From: an uncultured Woeseiaceae bacterium
GTDB lineage: Bacteria; Pseudomonadota; Gammaproteobacteria; Steroidobacterales; Woeseiaceae
Length of the DNA: 64,000 nucleotides
Direction of reading: 5' to 3'
Assembly: GCA_945787845.1 (NCBI GenBank)
Contig: CALZJH010000011.1
Span: 85,082 to 149,081 of the forward strand
Part shown: piece after piece, positions 54,801 to 63,158 of the stretch
Layout: every line of letters begins with the position of its first letter
Position numbering within the stretch: position 1 is the first letter of the stretch
Made by a program: the position numbers and the translations under genes
The notes under the pieces: generated by a model
Seen by the model: the letters and a program-made list of their open reading frames with translations, nothing else
Told to the model about the DNA's origin: nothing
Database searches by the model: none

Positions 54801-56709
54801 CTTCAAAGCGCTCCGATACAGCCTCGACATCGACCGCCGTGCCGCTTTCGTGCCGCAGGTGGAAGTCCTGGATCCAGAACGACTCCCCCGATTCCAGCGT
54901 GCACTCATACGGGTGCTCGGTGTACACGGTAGAGCCCATATACTCGACAATCGGGAGCGCGTCGGACAGTGCGATGGGCGTGGCCACGCTATAGACGATA
55001 AAGCGCATGTCGCCGTCGTTGAGCCTGTCGGCGGCGTACAGGTCCACACTGCGAGCCACCCCGTCACGGAGCATGTCGTCTATAGCCCGGATATCCGAGC
55101 AGGCTTCGACGGGACGCGTGTCTTCCTGGAAGCCTGCCGGGAAGATCTTGCCGTAACGACGAAAAAGCTGTTCGCCCTCTTCGCTGCCGTACGTCTCGAC
55201 CATCCGTGCCCGCAAGCGGTCCGACCACGTGACAACGAGTTCCGCCAGTTCCTCCTCGATCTTCTTGATGCTGATGCGCGGTCGCTTGCCTTCAGGCGTG
55301 CGCACAATGATATGGACGCGGGCTAGCGCAGACTCGGAAATCTGTACGGCTGAGTCGACCGAGACCCCACCGAATGCGTCGGTCAGAAGTGCTTCGATCT
55401 TGCGCCTGATCGCGGTGGTGTATTTTTCTCGCGGGACGAACACCAGGCATGAGAAGAAGCGGCGGAAGGGGTCGCGACGCAAGAACAGCTTCACGCGCTG
55501 CCGGTCCTGCAGATTGAGGATACCAACGGTCGTGCGTGTAAGGTCCTGAACGCTGCTCTGGAACAGCTCCTCGCGAGGATAGGTTTCGATGATGTGCAAC
55601 AACGCTTTGCCGCGATGACCTGAGGCGTCGACCTCTCCGCGTTCGAAAACCCTGCGAACCTTGTGGCGCAGCAATGGGATATTGGTGGGGCTTTCACTGT
55701 ATGCAATCGACGTCAGCAGCCCGATGAAACGCCGCTCGCCGACGGCGTTACCGTTGTCGTCGTAGATCTTGACGCCGACGTAGTCGAGAAATGCCGAGCG
55801 GTGGACCGTTGAACGCGAGTTGGCCTTGGTCAGTATCAGCCAGTCGCGCGAGCGTGTCAGGCGCTGCATTTCCTCGGTCAGTTCAATGGACTTGTCGTCG
55901 CTCTTTTCGCGGCTAAGAACACCGAGGCCGGTGCCCTTGACGGCGTTCAGGAAGGTACGTTTGCCGCGCTTGGCCAGCCGGTATTCTCGGTAGCCGAGAA
56001 ACGTGAAATGCTCGTCCGCCATCCAGTCGAGCAGGGCCTGGCTCTCAGTCCGCAACAACGGGTCAACGCCTTTTGGCCCGTTTTCGAGCAGATCCCGCGT
56101 TTCCCGCATGCGCTGCCGCATGGCGCCCCAGTCACGCACAGTGACACGCACATCGGAAAGCACTTTCATGATTTCCTTCCGCAGCAGTTTGAGTTGTTGT
56201 GGGTCGGTTTCACGGGATATCGCGAAGCGAATAAACGACTCGGTAACAGCGTTGTCGTGGTCGGCATTCTTGACCGACAACAAATGCCCATGCTCGTCAC
56301 GGGTGACAGAAATGATGGGGTGTACGGTGATGTGTACGCCAAGATCGTGACGATTGATCGCCGCCGCGACCGAGTCAACCAGGAACGGCATATCGTCGTT
56401 GACCATTTCGACAAATGTAAATGCCGAGGAATAGCCGTGTTCCTTCTCGTTTGCGTTGAAGATCCGCAACAGCGCCTGCCCTGGCTTTCGCTCAGCACCG
56501 AAATCCAGGTGATCCAGCGCCACCCGCGCCATGACCGGCTCGGACCGTCCTTCGAGGTCTTCGAACGGTATGTCGGCAAAATATTGCGCGAGGTACCGTT
56601 TGATGTCAGCTGGTTTTTTGAGCGAACGAGAAGTGACGCGCGACGCGAGAATGGCATCGATGATCTGCTGCCGCGCATCCCCGCTGCGCCGATTGTTTTG
56701 TTTAGTCAC
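51880..56709 (-). CDS. gdhB: NAD-specific glutamate dehydrogenase, large 180-kDa type
   Basis: 1609-residue catabolic enzyme turning glutamate to 2-oxoglutarate plus ammonia. The N-terminal third holds ACT-like regulatory regions; the catalytic core is in the middle (VIVPTGAKGGFFPKRAPSGD near residues 845-865 with the essential Lys, VVAADKGTATFSDLAN, and AGIGDMSGDVFGNGML with the NAD-binding part). The C-terminal helical domain is long, as usual for GDH-180. Its product ammonia and 2-oxoglutarate link it to the polyamine and cyanophycin genes, which release glutamate or aspartate. A MarR gene is upstream. Confidence 0.95.
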   Translation of the reverse strand: MTKQNNRRSGDARQQIIDAILASRVTSRSLKKPADIKRYLAQYFADIPFEDLEGRSEPVMARVALDHLDFGAERKPGQALLRIFNANEKEHGYSSAFTFVEMVNDDMPFLVDSVAAAINRHDLGVHITVHPIISVTRDEHGHLLSVKNADHDNAVTESFIRFAISRETDPQQLKLLRKEIMKVLSDVRVTVRDWGAMRQRMRETRDLLENGPKGVDPLLRTESQALLDWMADEHFTFLGYREYRLAKRGKRTFLNAVKGTGLGVLSREKSDDKSIELTEEMQRLTRSRDWLILTKANSRSTVHRSAFLDYVGVKIYDDNGNAVGERRFIGLLTSIAYSESPTNIPLLRHKVRRVFERGEVDASGHRGKALLHIIETYPREELFQSSVQDLTRTTVGILNLQDRQRVKLFLRRDPFRRFFSCLVFVPREKYTTAIRRKIEALLTDAFGGVSVDSAVQISESALARVHIIVRTPEGKRPRISIKKIEEELAELVVTWSDRLRARMVETYGSEEGEQLFRRYGKIFPAGFQEDTRPVEACSDIRAIDDMLRDGVARSVDLYAADRLNDGDMRFIVYSVATPIALSDALPIVEYMGSTVYTEHPYECTLESGESFWIQDFHLRHESGTAVDVEAVSERFEECFMAVLAGEAENDGLNRLVVAAGLTWREVALLRCYAKHILQLGVPFSQAYMEDVLVAHADLARSLVDQFETQFDPSVSKTKRRRDLKTIATRVRRGLSKARNVDEDRILSAFAGGIAATLRSNYFLTVDDKPKTFISIKLDPDQLPEVPLPKPKYEVFVYSPEVEGVHLRGGDIARGGLRWSDRREDFRTEVLGLMKAQVVKNTVIVPTGAKGGFFPKRAPSGDRDAIFNHGVQCYKTFIRGLLDLTDNVVDDGVVTPEGIIRRDGDDPYLVVAADKGTATFSDLANSLSAEYDFWLDDAFASGGSAGYDHKVMGITARGAWEAVKRHFHEQGLNTQTDPFTVAGIGDMSGDVFGNGMLLSKKIKLLAAFNHRRIFLDPTPDMAASYKERRRLFRKAGSTWDDYNEKLISKGGGVFSRQAKTIRLSPEARDMLDIKETAVQPDELIRAILKMRVDLLWNGGIGTYVKASSEGHSDVGDRSNDALRVNADELRCRVIGEGGNLGLTQRARVEYSLNGGRINTDFIDNSGGVDSSDREVNIKILLSAVTKQKGMSREKRNELLASMTNDVANLVLRNNYLQTQAISMSEMLSADRLDELARLITDLEHTGELDRDLEFLPDDNEIDERRNRKLGLTRPELAVVLSYAKIDLYNGLIDCGASLTDFLQIDPQRYFPDVLRRRYADLIPGHRLSRQILATLIANDIVNRMGPAFVKRTQADTGASIITTARAYEVARIICRARPLLKEIEALDHVISAEAQMLMMFEISRTLRHACYWLIEQHGEDLDVVKSVARLKGGMAKIYSRSSSYVSKASQARIERARQKWIDMGVPEKLASKIALLLLTRAAVDIVDLAADRKRDVIESARLYSAFNDALGLQWLHNSAEDLRVSGRWQAMARNNLREDFFRLRRELGDKLLTRRGTRDSREVARRWLAKHESEVTKFKLTMEEMRLRGNIDFATLSVAAQELRNLISIS

Positions 56710-56835
56710 TGCGAGTGCCTTGGTGGGTAGGGGGGCTCCCTAAAGGCAGGATTTTAGCCTACATTGCCGGGCCGAATACAATGGTTAGAAGCCGCAATCC
56801 GCGTGACAACGATTACTGAGGCTCGGGGGGTGCGA

Positions 56836-57285
56836 TCAGGGCGTTCCGATGAGGCGGGCGCGCGCCAGGAGCCGCTCCATGATGCGGTTGAGCTGGTCGA
56901 GTTCCTCTTCAGAAAAACCCTCCAGCAGGTCGCGTTCGAAACCGAGTGCCAGCTCTGCGATTTCGTCATGCAGCTTCTTGCCGTCTTCGGACAGGTTCAG
57001 GATGGAGCGGCGCTTGTCCGCGTCGGCGAATTCGCGATCGATATGGCCATTTTTGATCAGCTTCGTGACGGCGCGGCTGACCGCGACCTTGTCCATCAGC
57101 GTACGCTCTGCAACTTCGACAGCCGACAATCCCGGAAAACGTCCGAGCACCGCGATCACGCGCCATTCCGGAATAGAAACGCTGAAGCGTTTGTCATAGG
57201 CGCGTGCAACCGTGGTGCTGACCGTGTTGGAGAGCACGGCAAGCCGGTACGGCATGAAGTCTTCGAGTTTCAGGTCTTCGCTCAT
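56836..57285 (-). CDS. MarR-family regulator
   Basis: 149-residue winged-helix regulator. The core VSIPEWRVIAVLGRFPGLSAVEVAERTLMDKVAVSRAVTKLIKNGHIDREFADADKRR-type pattern (about residues 34-90) is clear, with the wing containing DKRRSILNL. It is 126 bases upstream of the glutamate dehydrogenase start and 15 bases downstream of zapE, on the same strand. It may regulate gdhB; the 56710-56835 gap holds no clear palindrome. Ligand unknown. Confidence 0.9.
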   Translation of the reverse strand: MSEDLKLEDFMPYRLAVLSNTVSTTVARAYDKRFSVSIPEWRVIAVLGRFPGLSAVEVAERTLMDKVAVSRAVTKLIKNGHIDREFADADKRRSILNLSEDGKKLHDEIAELALGFERDLLEGFSEEELDQLNRIMERLLARARLIGTP

Positions 57286-57300
57286 CGTTTGCTCAATTTA

Positions 57301-58389
57301 TCACGCGAGGTGCGGCAGGGCGAGATACTCAGTGGATTGCATCTCGATCAGGCGACTGACAGTACGGTCAAATTCGAAGGACAGGCGCGTGCCGGCGTAC
57401 AAATCGTCGATGGCAGCGTCGGCGGAGAGAATCAACTTCACGCGCCGGTCGTAGAATTCGTCAACGAGCGCGATGAAGCGCCGTGCCTGATCGTCGCGGG
57501 TCGCGTCGAACTGCGGGACGCCGGAAACTATGACGGACGGATACCAGCGAGCGATTTCAATGTAGTCCGCCTGGCTGCGCGGCCCGTCGCAGATGTCCTC
57601 GAACCGAAACCATACAACGCCTTTCGCGCAGCGCCGTGCCCGAATGGCGCGGCCGTTGATGTCGAGGTCGGTGTTGTGCTCGATTTGCGCAGACGCGGAT
57701 TCGTCAAAGAAAAAGTTGAGCTTCGCCGCCGCGGATTCATCGTTCGGCGATAGATAGGTTCCGGCCTTCTTGAGAATTCGCAGTCGATAGTCGGTCCCGC
57801 CGTCCATGTGGATGACATCGGTATGCTCATTGAGCAGGCGAATTGCCGGCAGAAAGCGTTGTCGCTGCAAGCCGTCCCTGTAGAGTTCATCGGGCGGGGA
57901 GTTGGACGTGGCGACGAGCGTGACGCCTCGCTTGAACAGCCCTTCGAGAAGCCTTCCCAGGATCATTGCGTCGCCGATGTCGCTGACATAGAACTCGTCA
58001 AAACACAGTACCCGGGTCTCCAGGGCAATAGCAGTGGCGACCTTGTCGAGCGGATCTTCGACGAAACTGAGAGTCTTCATGCGCTCGTGGACGTCATGCA
58101 TCATGCGGTGAAAATGGATGCGCTTCTTCCGTTCGATGGGCAGGCATTCGAAGAACAGGTCCATCAGGAAGGTCTTGCCGCGTCCCACGCCGCCCCAGAT
58201 ATACAGCCCCCGCACCGTCTCGCGGGGCTCACTGCGAAAAAACATCGTACGCAGGCCGCCTTTGCGGGGCCGCTGCGCCGCGAGTCGTTGCTGCAGGTCT
58301 TCGAAGCGAGCGATAAGCTCGAGCTGGGCCGGGTCTTCGACATGTCCTTCCCGGTGCAGGCTCTCCTCGTAGGCTTCACGCAGATTCAA
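57301..58389 (-). CDS. zapE: ZapE/AFG1-family cell-division ATPase
   Basis: 362-residue AAA-like ATPase that in E. coli acts on FtsZ rings during constriction. The Walker A is IWGGVGRGKTFLMDLFFECL (about 66-85), Walker B is VLCFDEFYVSDIGDAMI, and there is an SNSPP-type sensor segment (ATSNSPPDELYRDGLQRQRF). The chain begins NLREAYEESLHREGHVEDPA. It is first in the minus-strand run zapE-marR-gdhB-gpmA and divergent from the ETF-QO gene (about 96 bases). Confidence 0.93.
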   Translation of the reverse strand: MNLREAYEESLHREGHVEDPAQLELIARFEDLQQRLAAQRPRKGGLRTMFFRSEPRETVRGLYIWGGVGRGKTFLMDLFFECLPIERKKRIHFHRMMHDVHERMKTLSFVEDPLDKVATAIALETRVLCFDEFYVSDIGDAMILGRLLEGLFKRGVTLVATSNSPPDELYRDGLQRQRFLPAIRLLNEHTDVIHMDGGTDYRLRILKKAGTYLSPNDESAAAKLNFFFDESASAQIEHNTDLDINGRAIRARRCAKGVVWFRFEDICDGPRSQADYIEIARWYPSVIVSGVPQFDATRDDQARRFIALVDEFYDRRVKLILSADAAIDDLYAGTRLSFEFDRTVSRLIEMQSTEYLALPHLA

Positions 58390-58485
58390 GATACCCTCAT
58401 CGCTGTATTTGCAGTTCTATTGCGGCACGGCAAGATTACATGGCTGTTATGATGCGGCCAACAAAAATGAGGAGTGCCGGGCGCC

Positions 58486-60135
58486 ATGTCGGAAGAATTT
58501 GAACGCGAGTCGATGGAGTTCGACGTCGTTATCGTAGGTGGCGGGCCCGCGGGGCTGGCGGCGGCCATTCGCTTGCTGCAACTCGACGACAGCCTGTCCG
58601 TGGTGGTGGTCGAAAAAGGCTCAGAAATAGGCGCACACATCTTGTCGGGCAACGTCTTCGAGCCCACCGGCCTCAATGAACTGATCCCCGACTGGAAAGA
58701 GAAGGGTGCGCCGGTCAAGACGGAATGCGCCGGCGATCGGGTTCACTACCTGACCAGCGCAAGCGGCGCGGTCCCGGTTCCGGGACTGTTCCTGCCGCGT
58801 CCCATGCACAATCATGGTAACTACATCATCAGCCTCGGCCAGCTGTGCCAGTGGTTGGGCGAGCAGGCGGAAGCCATGGGCGTCAACGTGTTCCCGGGCT
58901 TCGCTGCCGCCGAGGTGCTCTACGACGCCGAGGGGCGCGTGACCGGTGTGGCGACCAGCGATATGGGGATTGGCAAGGACGGCGAGAAGAAGAGTTCCTA
59001 CACGCCGGGTTACGAACTACTCGGCAAGTACACGATTTTCGCGGAAGGCGTACGCGGCAACCTGAGCGAAGAACTCATGACAAAGTTCGGGTTGCGCGAG
59101 AATTCCGATCCGCAGCACTACGGTATCGGTATCAAGGAGGTCTGGGAAATCGAGCCCGAGCGGCACGAGGAGGGGCTCGTCGTCCACACCACCGGCTGGC
59201 CGCTGGATAATCACACCGAAGGTGGCGGGTTCCTGTATCACGCGGCCAACAACAAGGTTTACCTTGGGCTGATCATCGCGCTCAATTATCGCAACCCGCA
59301 CTTGTCGACCTTTGACGAATTCCAGCGCTGGAAGACGCATCCGCAGATTCGGCGCTACCTGGACGGTGGCAAGCGGGTCGCCTACGGTGCGCGGGCCGTC
59401 AACAAGGGTGGCCTGCAGTCATTGCCCAAACTGGCCTTTCCGGGCGGCATGCTCGTCGGCTGCGCTGCGGGCTTCCTCAATGGTGTGAAAATTAAGGGGG
59501 CGCACACGGCCATCAAGACCGGCATGCTCGCCGCCGAGAGTATTCACGAGGCGCTGGCGGGCGGCGACTCGGGACAATCGGAGCTTGCAGGCTACGAAGA
59601 AAGCGTCAATGCCTCGTGGGTCTACAAGGAGCTGCACCGTGGCCGCAATTTCGGACCCGGACTGCACAAGCTGGGGATGTTCCTCGGCGCGGTGTTCGCG
59701 TTTATCGACCAGAACATTTTCTTCGGTAAGTTGCCATTCACGTGGCGCAACCGGGATCCCGATCACGAGTCGTTTCACAAGGCGTCGGAGGCGAAAGTCA
59801 TCGACTATCCGAAGCCTGATGGTGTCCTCACGTTCGACAAGCTGTCCTCGGTATTCCTCTCGAACACCAATCACGAGGAAGATCAGCCGTCACACCTGAA
59901 GCTGAAGGATGCATCGATTCCGGTGGCCTATAACCTGCCTGAATTCGACGAGCCCGCGCAGCGCTACTGCCCGGCGGGGGTCTACGAAATCGTGGACGAG
60001 GGCGGCGAGAAGAAATTCCAGATCAACCCGGCCAACTGCGTGCACTGCAAGACCTGCGACATCAAGGACCCGAAACAGAACATCGTCTGGACGGTGCCCG
60101 AGGGCGCCGGCGGCCCCAATTACGCGAACATGTAA
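58486..60135 (+). CDS. Electron transfer flavoprotein-ubiquinone oxidoreductase
   Basis: Inner-membrane-associated iron-sulfur flavoprotein passing electrons from ETF to ubiquinone. 549 residues from the ATG at 58486 (a GTG at 58474 leaves no room for its ribosome site). The FAD-binding VVIVGGGPAGLAAAIRL is at the N-terminus, LVGCAAGFLNGVKIKG is in the middle, and the C-terminal [4Fe-4S] ligands are RYCPAGVYEIV and NCVHCKTCDIKDPKQNI. It serves the acyl-CoA dehydrogenases of this genome. Convergent with the SDR gene (28-base gap). ETF itself is not in the window. Confidence 0.95.
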   Translation: MSEEFERESMEFDVVIVGGGPAGLAAAIRLLQLDDSLSVVVVEKGSEIGAHILSGNVFEPTGLNELIPDWKEKGAPVKTECAGDRVHYLTSASGAVPVPGLFLPRPMHNHGNYIISLGQLCQWLGEQAEAMGVNVFPGFAAAEVLYDAEGRVTGVATSDMGIGKDGEKKSSYTPGYELLGKYTIFAEGVRGNLSEELMTKFGLRENSDPQHYGIGIKEVWEIEPERHEEGLVVHTTGWPLDNHTEGGGFLYHAANNKVYLGLIIALNYRNPHLSTFDEFQRWKTHPQIRRYLDGGKRVAYGARAVNKGGLQSLPKLAFPGGMLVGCAAGFLNGVKIKGAHTAIKTGMLAAESIHEALAGGDSGQSELAGYEESVNASWVYKELHRGRNFGPGLHKLGMFLGAVFAFIDQNIFFGKLPFTWRNRDPDHESFHKASEAKVIDYPKPDGVLTFDKLSSVFLSNTNHEEDQPSHLKLKDASIPVAYNLPEFDEPAQRYCPAGVYEIVDEGGEKKFQINPANCVHCKTCDIKDPKQNIVWTVPEGAGGPNYANM

Positions 60136-60163
60136 TTGGGCAGCGGTTTACCGGTACCGATTG

Positions 60164-60931
60164 TTACTTGGGCTGCATCCGGATGGCACCATCGACGCGG
60201 ATGGTCTCGCTGTTAACGTACGATGTCTCGTAGATGTACGCGACCGTACTGGCGAATTCTTCGGGTTTGCCAAGCCGCTTCGGGAACGGTACCTGGTTGG
60301 CGAGCGATTCCTTGATCTCGTCCGACATGCCGGACATCATCGGCGTGAGCATGATGCCCGGTGCAACCGTGTTGACCCGGATACCGAACGCCGCAAACTC
60401 GCGCGCCAGCGGCAGCATCATCGCATGCACACCGCCCTTCGACGCCGCGTAGGCGGCCTGTCCGATCTGGCCTTCAAAGGCGGCGATTGAGGCCGTACTG
60501 ATGACCACCCCGCGCTCGCCATCTTCGGTCGGCTCATTTTCATTCATGATCGCCGCGGCTTCCTTGGTGACGTTGAAGGAGCCGACGAGGTTGATCTGGA
60601 TAACGCGATTGAAGTTCGATGTCGGCCAGGGCCCTTCACGACCCAGTGCGCGCCCGGCCGTCGCGATGCCCGCACAATTCACCGCGAGCGTGATGCCGCC
60701 CATCGTCTTTCCGGCCTCTTGGACCGACTTCCTGACCGACGCTTCGTCAGACACATCGGTATTCAGGTAGGTCGCCCGATCACCGAGTGTCGCCACGCTC
60801 TTGGCGCCCAGCTCGTCATTGATATCGAAAAGCACAACCTGCCCACCCTCATCGATGATGCGTTGTGCCGTTGCAAAACCCAGTCCTGATGCGCCGCCGG
60901 TAACAACGGCTTTGGCTTCTGACAGTTTCAC
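60164..60931 (-). CDS. SDR-family dehydrogenase, 3-hydroxyacyl-CoA dehydrogenase type II-like
   Basis: 255 residues with all SDR essentials: glycine motif VVTGGASGLGFATAQR, DINDE at strand 2, VNCAGIA, Ser in ISTASIAAFEG and the catalytic YAASKGG (Tyr/Lys). It resembles HSD10-type 3-hydroxyacyl-CoA dehydrogenases (about 255 residues with the GPWPTSNFNRVIQINLVG insertion). It is 12 bases downstream of the thiolase gene, fitting the last two steps of beta-oxidation or isoleucine breakdown. Confidence 0.92.
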   Translation of the reverse strand: MKLSEAKAVVTGGASGLGFATAQRIIDEGGQVVLFDINDELGAKSVATLGDRATYLNTDVSDEASVRKSVQEAGKTMGGITLAVNCAGIATAGRALGREGPWPTSNFNRVIQINLVGSFNVTKEAAAIMNENEPTEDGERGVVISTASIAAFEGQIGQAAYAASKGGVHAMMLPLAREFAAFGIRVNTVAPGIMLTPMMSGMSDEIKESLANQVPFPKRLGKPEEFASTVAYIYETSYVNSETIRVDGAIRMQPK

Positions 60932-60943
60932 AGGCGTATCTCC

Positions 60944-62125
60944 CTAAAGAATCTCGTAGGCGACTGCGGTGGCTTCGCCACCGCCAATACACTGCGTGGC
61001 AATGCCGCGGGTGAGCCCACGGGCTGCCAGTTCGTGCAGCAGCGTGACCGAAATACGGCAGCCGGTTGCCCCAATGGGGTGCCCCAGCGCGCAGGCCCCG
61101 CCGTTCACGTTCACCTTGTCATGGCTGATGCCGACATCCTTCATCGCGGCCATCGTCACGACGGCGAACGCTTCGTTGATCTCAAACAGATCGACGTCGT
61201 CGGGCGTCCAGCCCTGGGCCTCAAGCAGCATTTTCAAGGCGTACACCGGCGCGGTCGTAAACCATGCGGGCTCATGCGCGAACGCCGAGTGGCCCACGAT
61301 TTTCGCGATCGGGGTCAGACCGCGTTTGTCGGCCTCGGCGGCTGTCATCATGATCACGGCTGCCGCGCCATCAGAAATTGACGACGATGTGGCGGCCGTC
61401 ACGGTACCGTCCTTCGCAAAAGCGGGGCGCAGGGTCGGAATCTTGTCGACACTCACGGTGCCCGGGGTTTCGTCGGTGTCGACAAGCGTGTCGCCGCGGC
61501 GCGATTTGATCGTGACCGGCGCAATCTCGCCTGCAAACGTGCCGTCGGCGACAGCGCGTTGCGCTCGCCTGGCCGATTCGGTGGCAAAGGCATCCATTTC
61601 CTCGCGCGAGAAGCCGTATTTGTCGGCCGTTACCTGGGCAAAGTGGCCCATCATCTTGCCCTCGAACGGGTCCTGCAGGCCGTCGTAGAACATGTGGTCG
61701 AGCGCTTCCTGGTGACCCATGCGGTAGCCGCTGCGTGCCTTGGGCAGCAGGTAGGGTGCATTGCTCATGGACTCGAGGCCGCCGGCGACCACGACACCCG
61801 CGCTGCCGGCCTTGATCATGTCATGTGCCAGCGTGATCGCCTCCATGCCGGAACCGCACATCTTGTTGACCGTGATGCACGGCACGCCCTCCGGCACACC
61901 TGCGCCGAGCGCAGCCTGGCGGGCCGGTGCCTGGCCGAGTCCCGCGGGCAAGACGCAGCCCATGATGACGCGATCAATGTCGGCCGCATTAATGCCGCTT
62001 CCGTCGATGGCGTCCTCGATAACGGCGGCGCCGAGCTGGGTCGCGGTCGCGCCACTCAGGGCGCCCTGAAACGCGCCAATCGGTGTGCGTTTTGCCGCGA
62101 TGATGACAACTGTGTCCGAACTCAT
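60944..62125 (-). CDS. Acetyl-CoA C-acyltransferase (thiolase)
   Basis: Thiolase of 393 residues cleaving 3-ketoacyl-CoA. Nucleophile Cys in VNKMCGSGMEAITLAHDMI (about residue 90), second active site NVNGGACALGHPIGATGCR with the catalytic His, and third QCIGGGEATAV with the C-terminal Cys. The SSSISDGAAAVIMM segment is also typical. Encoded just upstream of the SDR gene, so a two-gene operon is likely. Substrate chain length is not certain. Confidence 0.95.
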   Translation of the reverse strand: MSSDTVVIIAAKRTPIGAFQGALSGATATQLGAAVIEDAIDGSGINAADIDRVIMGCVLPAGLGQAPARQAALGAGVPEGVPCITVNKMCGSGMEAITLAHDMIKAGSAGVVVAGGLESMSNAPYLLPKARSGYRMGHQEALDHMFYDGLQDPFEGKMMGHFAQVTADKYGFSREEMDAFATESARRAQRAVADGTFAGEIAPVTIKSRRGDTLVDTDETPGTVSVDKIPTLRPAFAKDGTVTAATSSSISDGAAAVIMMTAAEADKRGLTPIAKIVGHSAFAHEPAWFTTAPVYALKMLLEAQGWTPDDVDLFEINEAFAVVTMAAMKDVGISHDKVNVNGGACALGHPIGATGCRISVTLLHELAARGLTRGIATQCIGGGEATAVAYEIL

Positions 62126-62209
62126 AGGTAGGTGCTCCGGCTAAAGAGAATTGACCATCGGGCGGCTACTGTCCGCCAATTCCCGCCATCGCGCAATACT
62201 ACAAATACG

Positions 62210-62965
62210 TTACCCGGGGCCGTCCGTAGCGGCGCTGTCCTCGAGCAGGTCCGGCTCGTCAAGCACGCTGAGAATGCTCTGTCGCGCCGTCTCGGCAAGT
62301 GCGCGACTGGACTCGAACCCGGTGTCTCCTGGTGCGATCGCGGGAAGGATATCGATGGTCAGCGGGCCACGGCGGGGAAGGAAGGCGCCGGCCGGCAGCA
62401 TATGGCGTGATCCGCCGATCGAAATCGGCACCACGGGAAGTTCGCCTTTGACGGCGGCCACGAAGGCCCCGGGCCGAAAGCGCCCGACGCCGGGCTCTTC
62501 CAGAAACGTGCCCTCGGGGAAGAAACCGAGCGACTCCCCGCCCAGCGCCGCCTTGACGATCTGGCGCGCATCGCGGGTGCTGCCCTGGATATCGGTGCGC
62601 TCGACGAATTTGGAGCCCGATCGCCGTAGCAGGAAATGTGCAGGACCAAAATTCCGCATTTCGCCCTTGATCACAAAATTGAAGCGCCAGGGCAGGTAAC
62701 CTTTGAGCAGCGGCCCGTCCAGGTAACTGGCGTGGTTGGCGACGACAATACAGTTGTCGGTTGGCAGGTTGTCCATGCCCCGGACCTGGACATCGATCCT
62801 GGGCAGTACAAAGACCATTTTCGAGGCCCAGGTCACCAGTTTCTGGCGCCTGCTGGCCGACGGCACGAGCAGGACGACGACCAGCGAGAACAGGACGGCA
62901 AGGCCGAAAGAGAGCCAGGCGAACAGCCCCCAGGCGACTTCCTTGGTGCGTGTGACCCAGTTCAC
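62210..62965 (-). CDS. plsC: 1-acyl-sn-glycerol-3-phosphate acyltransferase (PlsC-like)
   Basis: Membrane-bound acyltransferase of 251 residues making phosphatidic acid. N-terminal hydrophobic segment (LFAWLSFGLAVLFSLVVVLL, about 13-32), the HX4D motif VVANHASYLDGPLLK, and the conserved FFPEGTFLEEP block, with PVVPISIGGSRHM. It is 84 bases from the thiolase start on the same strand. A CRP-type palindrome lies in the gap shared with divergent xerD. Confidence 0.9.
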   Translation of the reverse strand: MNWVTRTKEVAWGLFAWLSFGLAVLFSLVVVLLVPSASRRQKLVTWASKMVFVLPRIDVQVRGMDNLPTDNCIVVANHASYLDGPLLKGYLPWRFNFVIKGEMRNFGPAHFLLRRSGSKFVERTDIQGSTRDARQIVKAALGGESLGFFPEGTFLEEPGVGRFRPGAFVAAVKGELPVVPISIGGSRHMLPAGAFLPRRGPLTIDILPAIAPGDTGFESSRALAETARQSILSVLDEPDLLEDSAATDGPG

Positions 62966-62991
62966 TTTATGTTAATGCCTTCCTTAATATG

Positions 62992-63007
62992 TGACAGCGG
63001 TCACGCC
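62992..63007. promoter_or_regulatory. CRP/Vfr-like palindrome between plsC and xerD
   Basis: TGTGACAGCGGTCACG fits the CRP consensus TGTGA-N6-TCACA in nine of ten positions. It lies 27 bases upstream of the plsC start and about 150 before xerD. The rest of the 193-base gap shows no gene. Could equally be a chance palindrome. Confidence 0.35.
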
Positions 63008-63158
63008 CAGCCCCGAGCTTCCTCAGCATACTCAGAAACCTTGCAAAATCCGTCGCTTGGCGATGAAAGTGACCCGGTATGCTACCAGCAGCACGCGCTG
63101 GTTGGCATAGGGAATTTCACCGCACAAAGGAATGTGCGACTTAGGAAGATGGACGTTT

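Noticed and set aside
62285..62325. tRNA T-arm-like sequence on the minus strand (GGGTTCGAGTCC)
   Set aside because: It is inside the plsC reading frame and there is no acceptor, D or anticodon arm around it.
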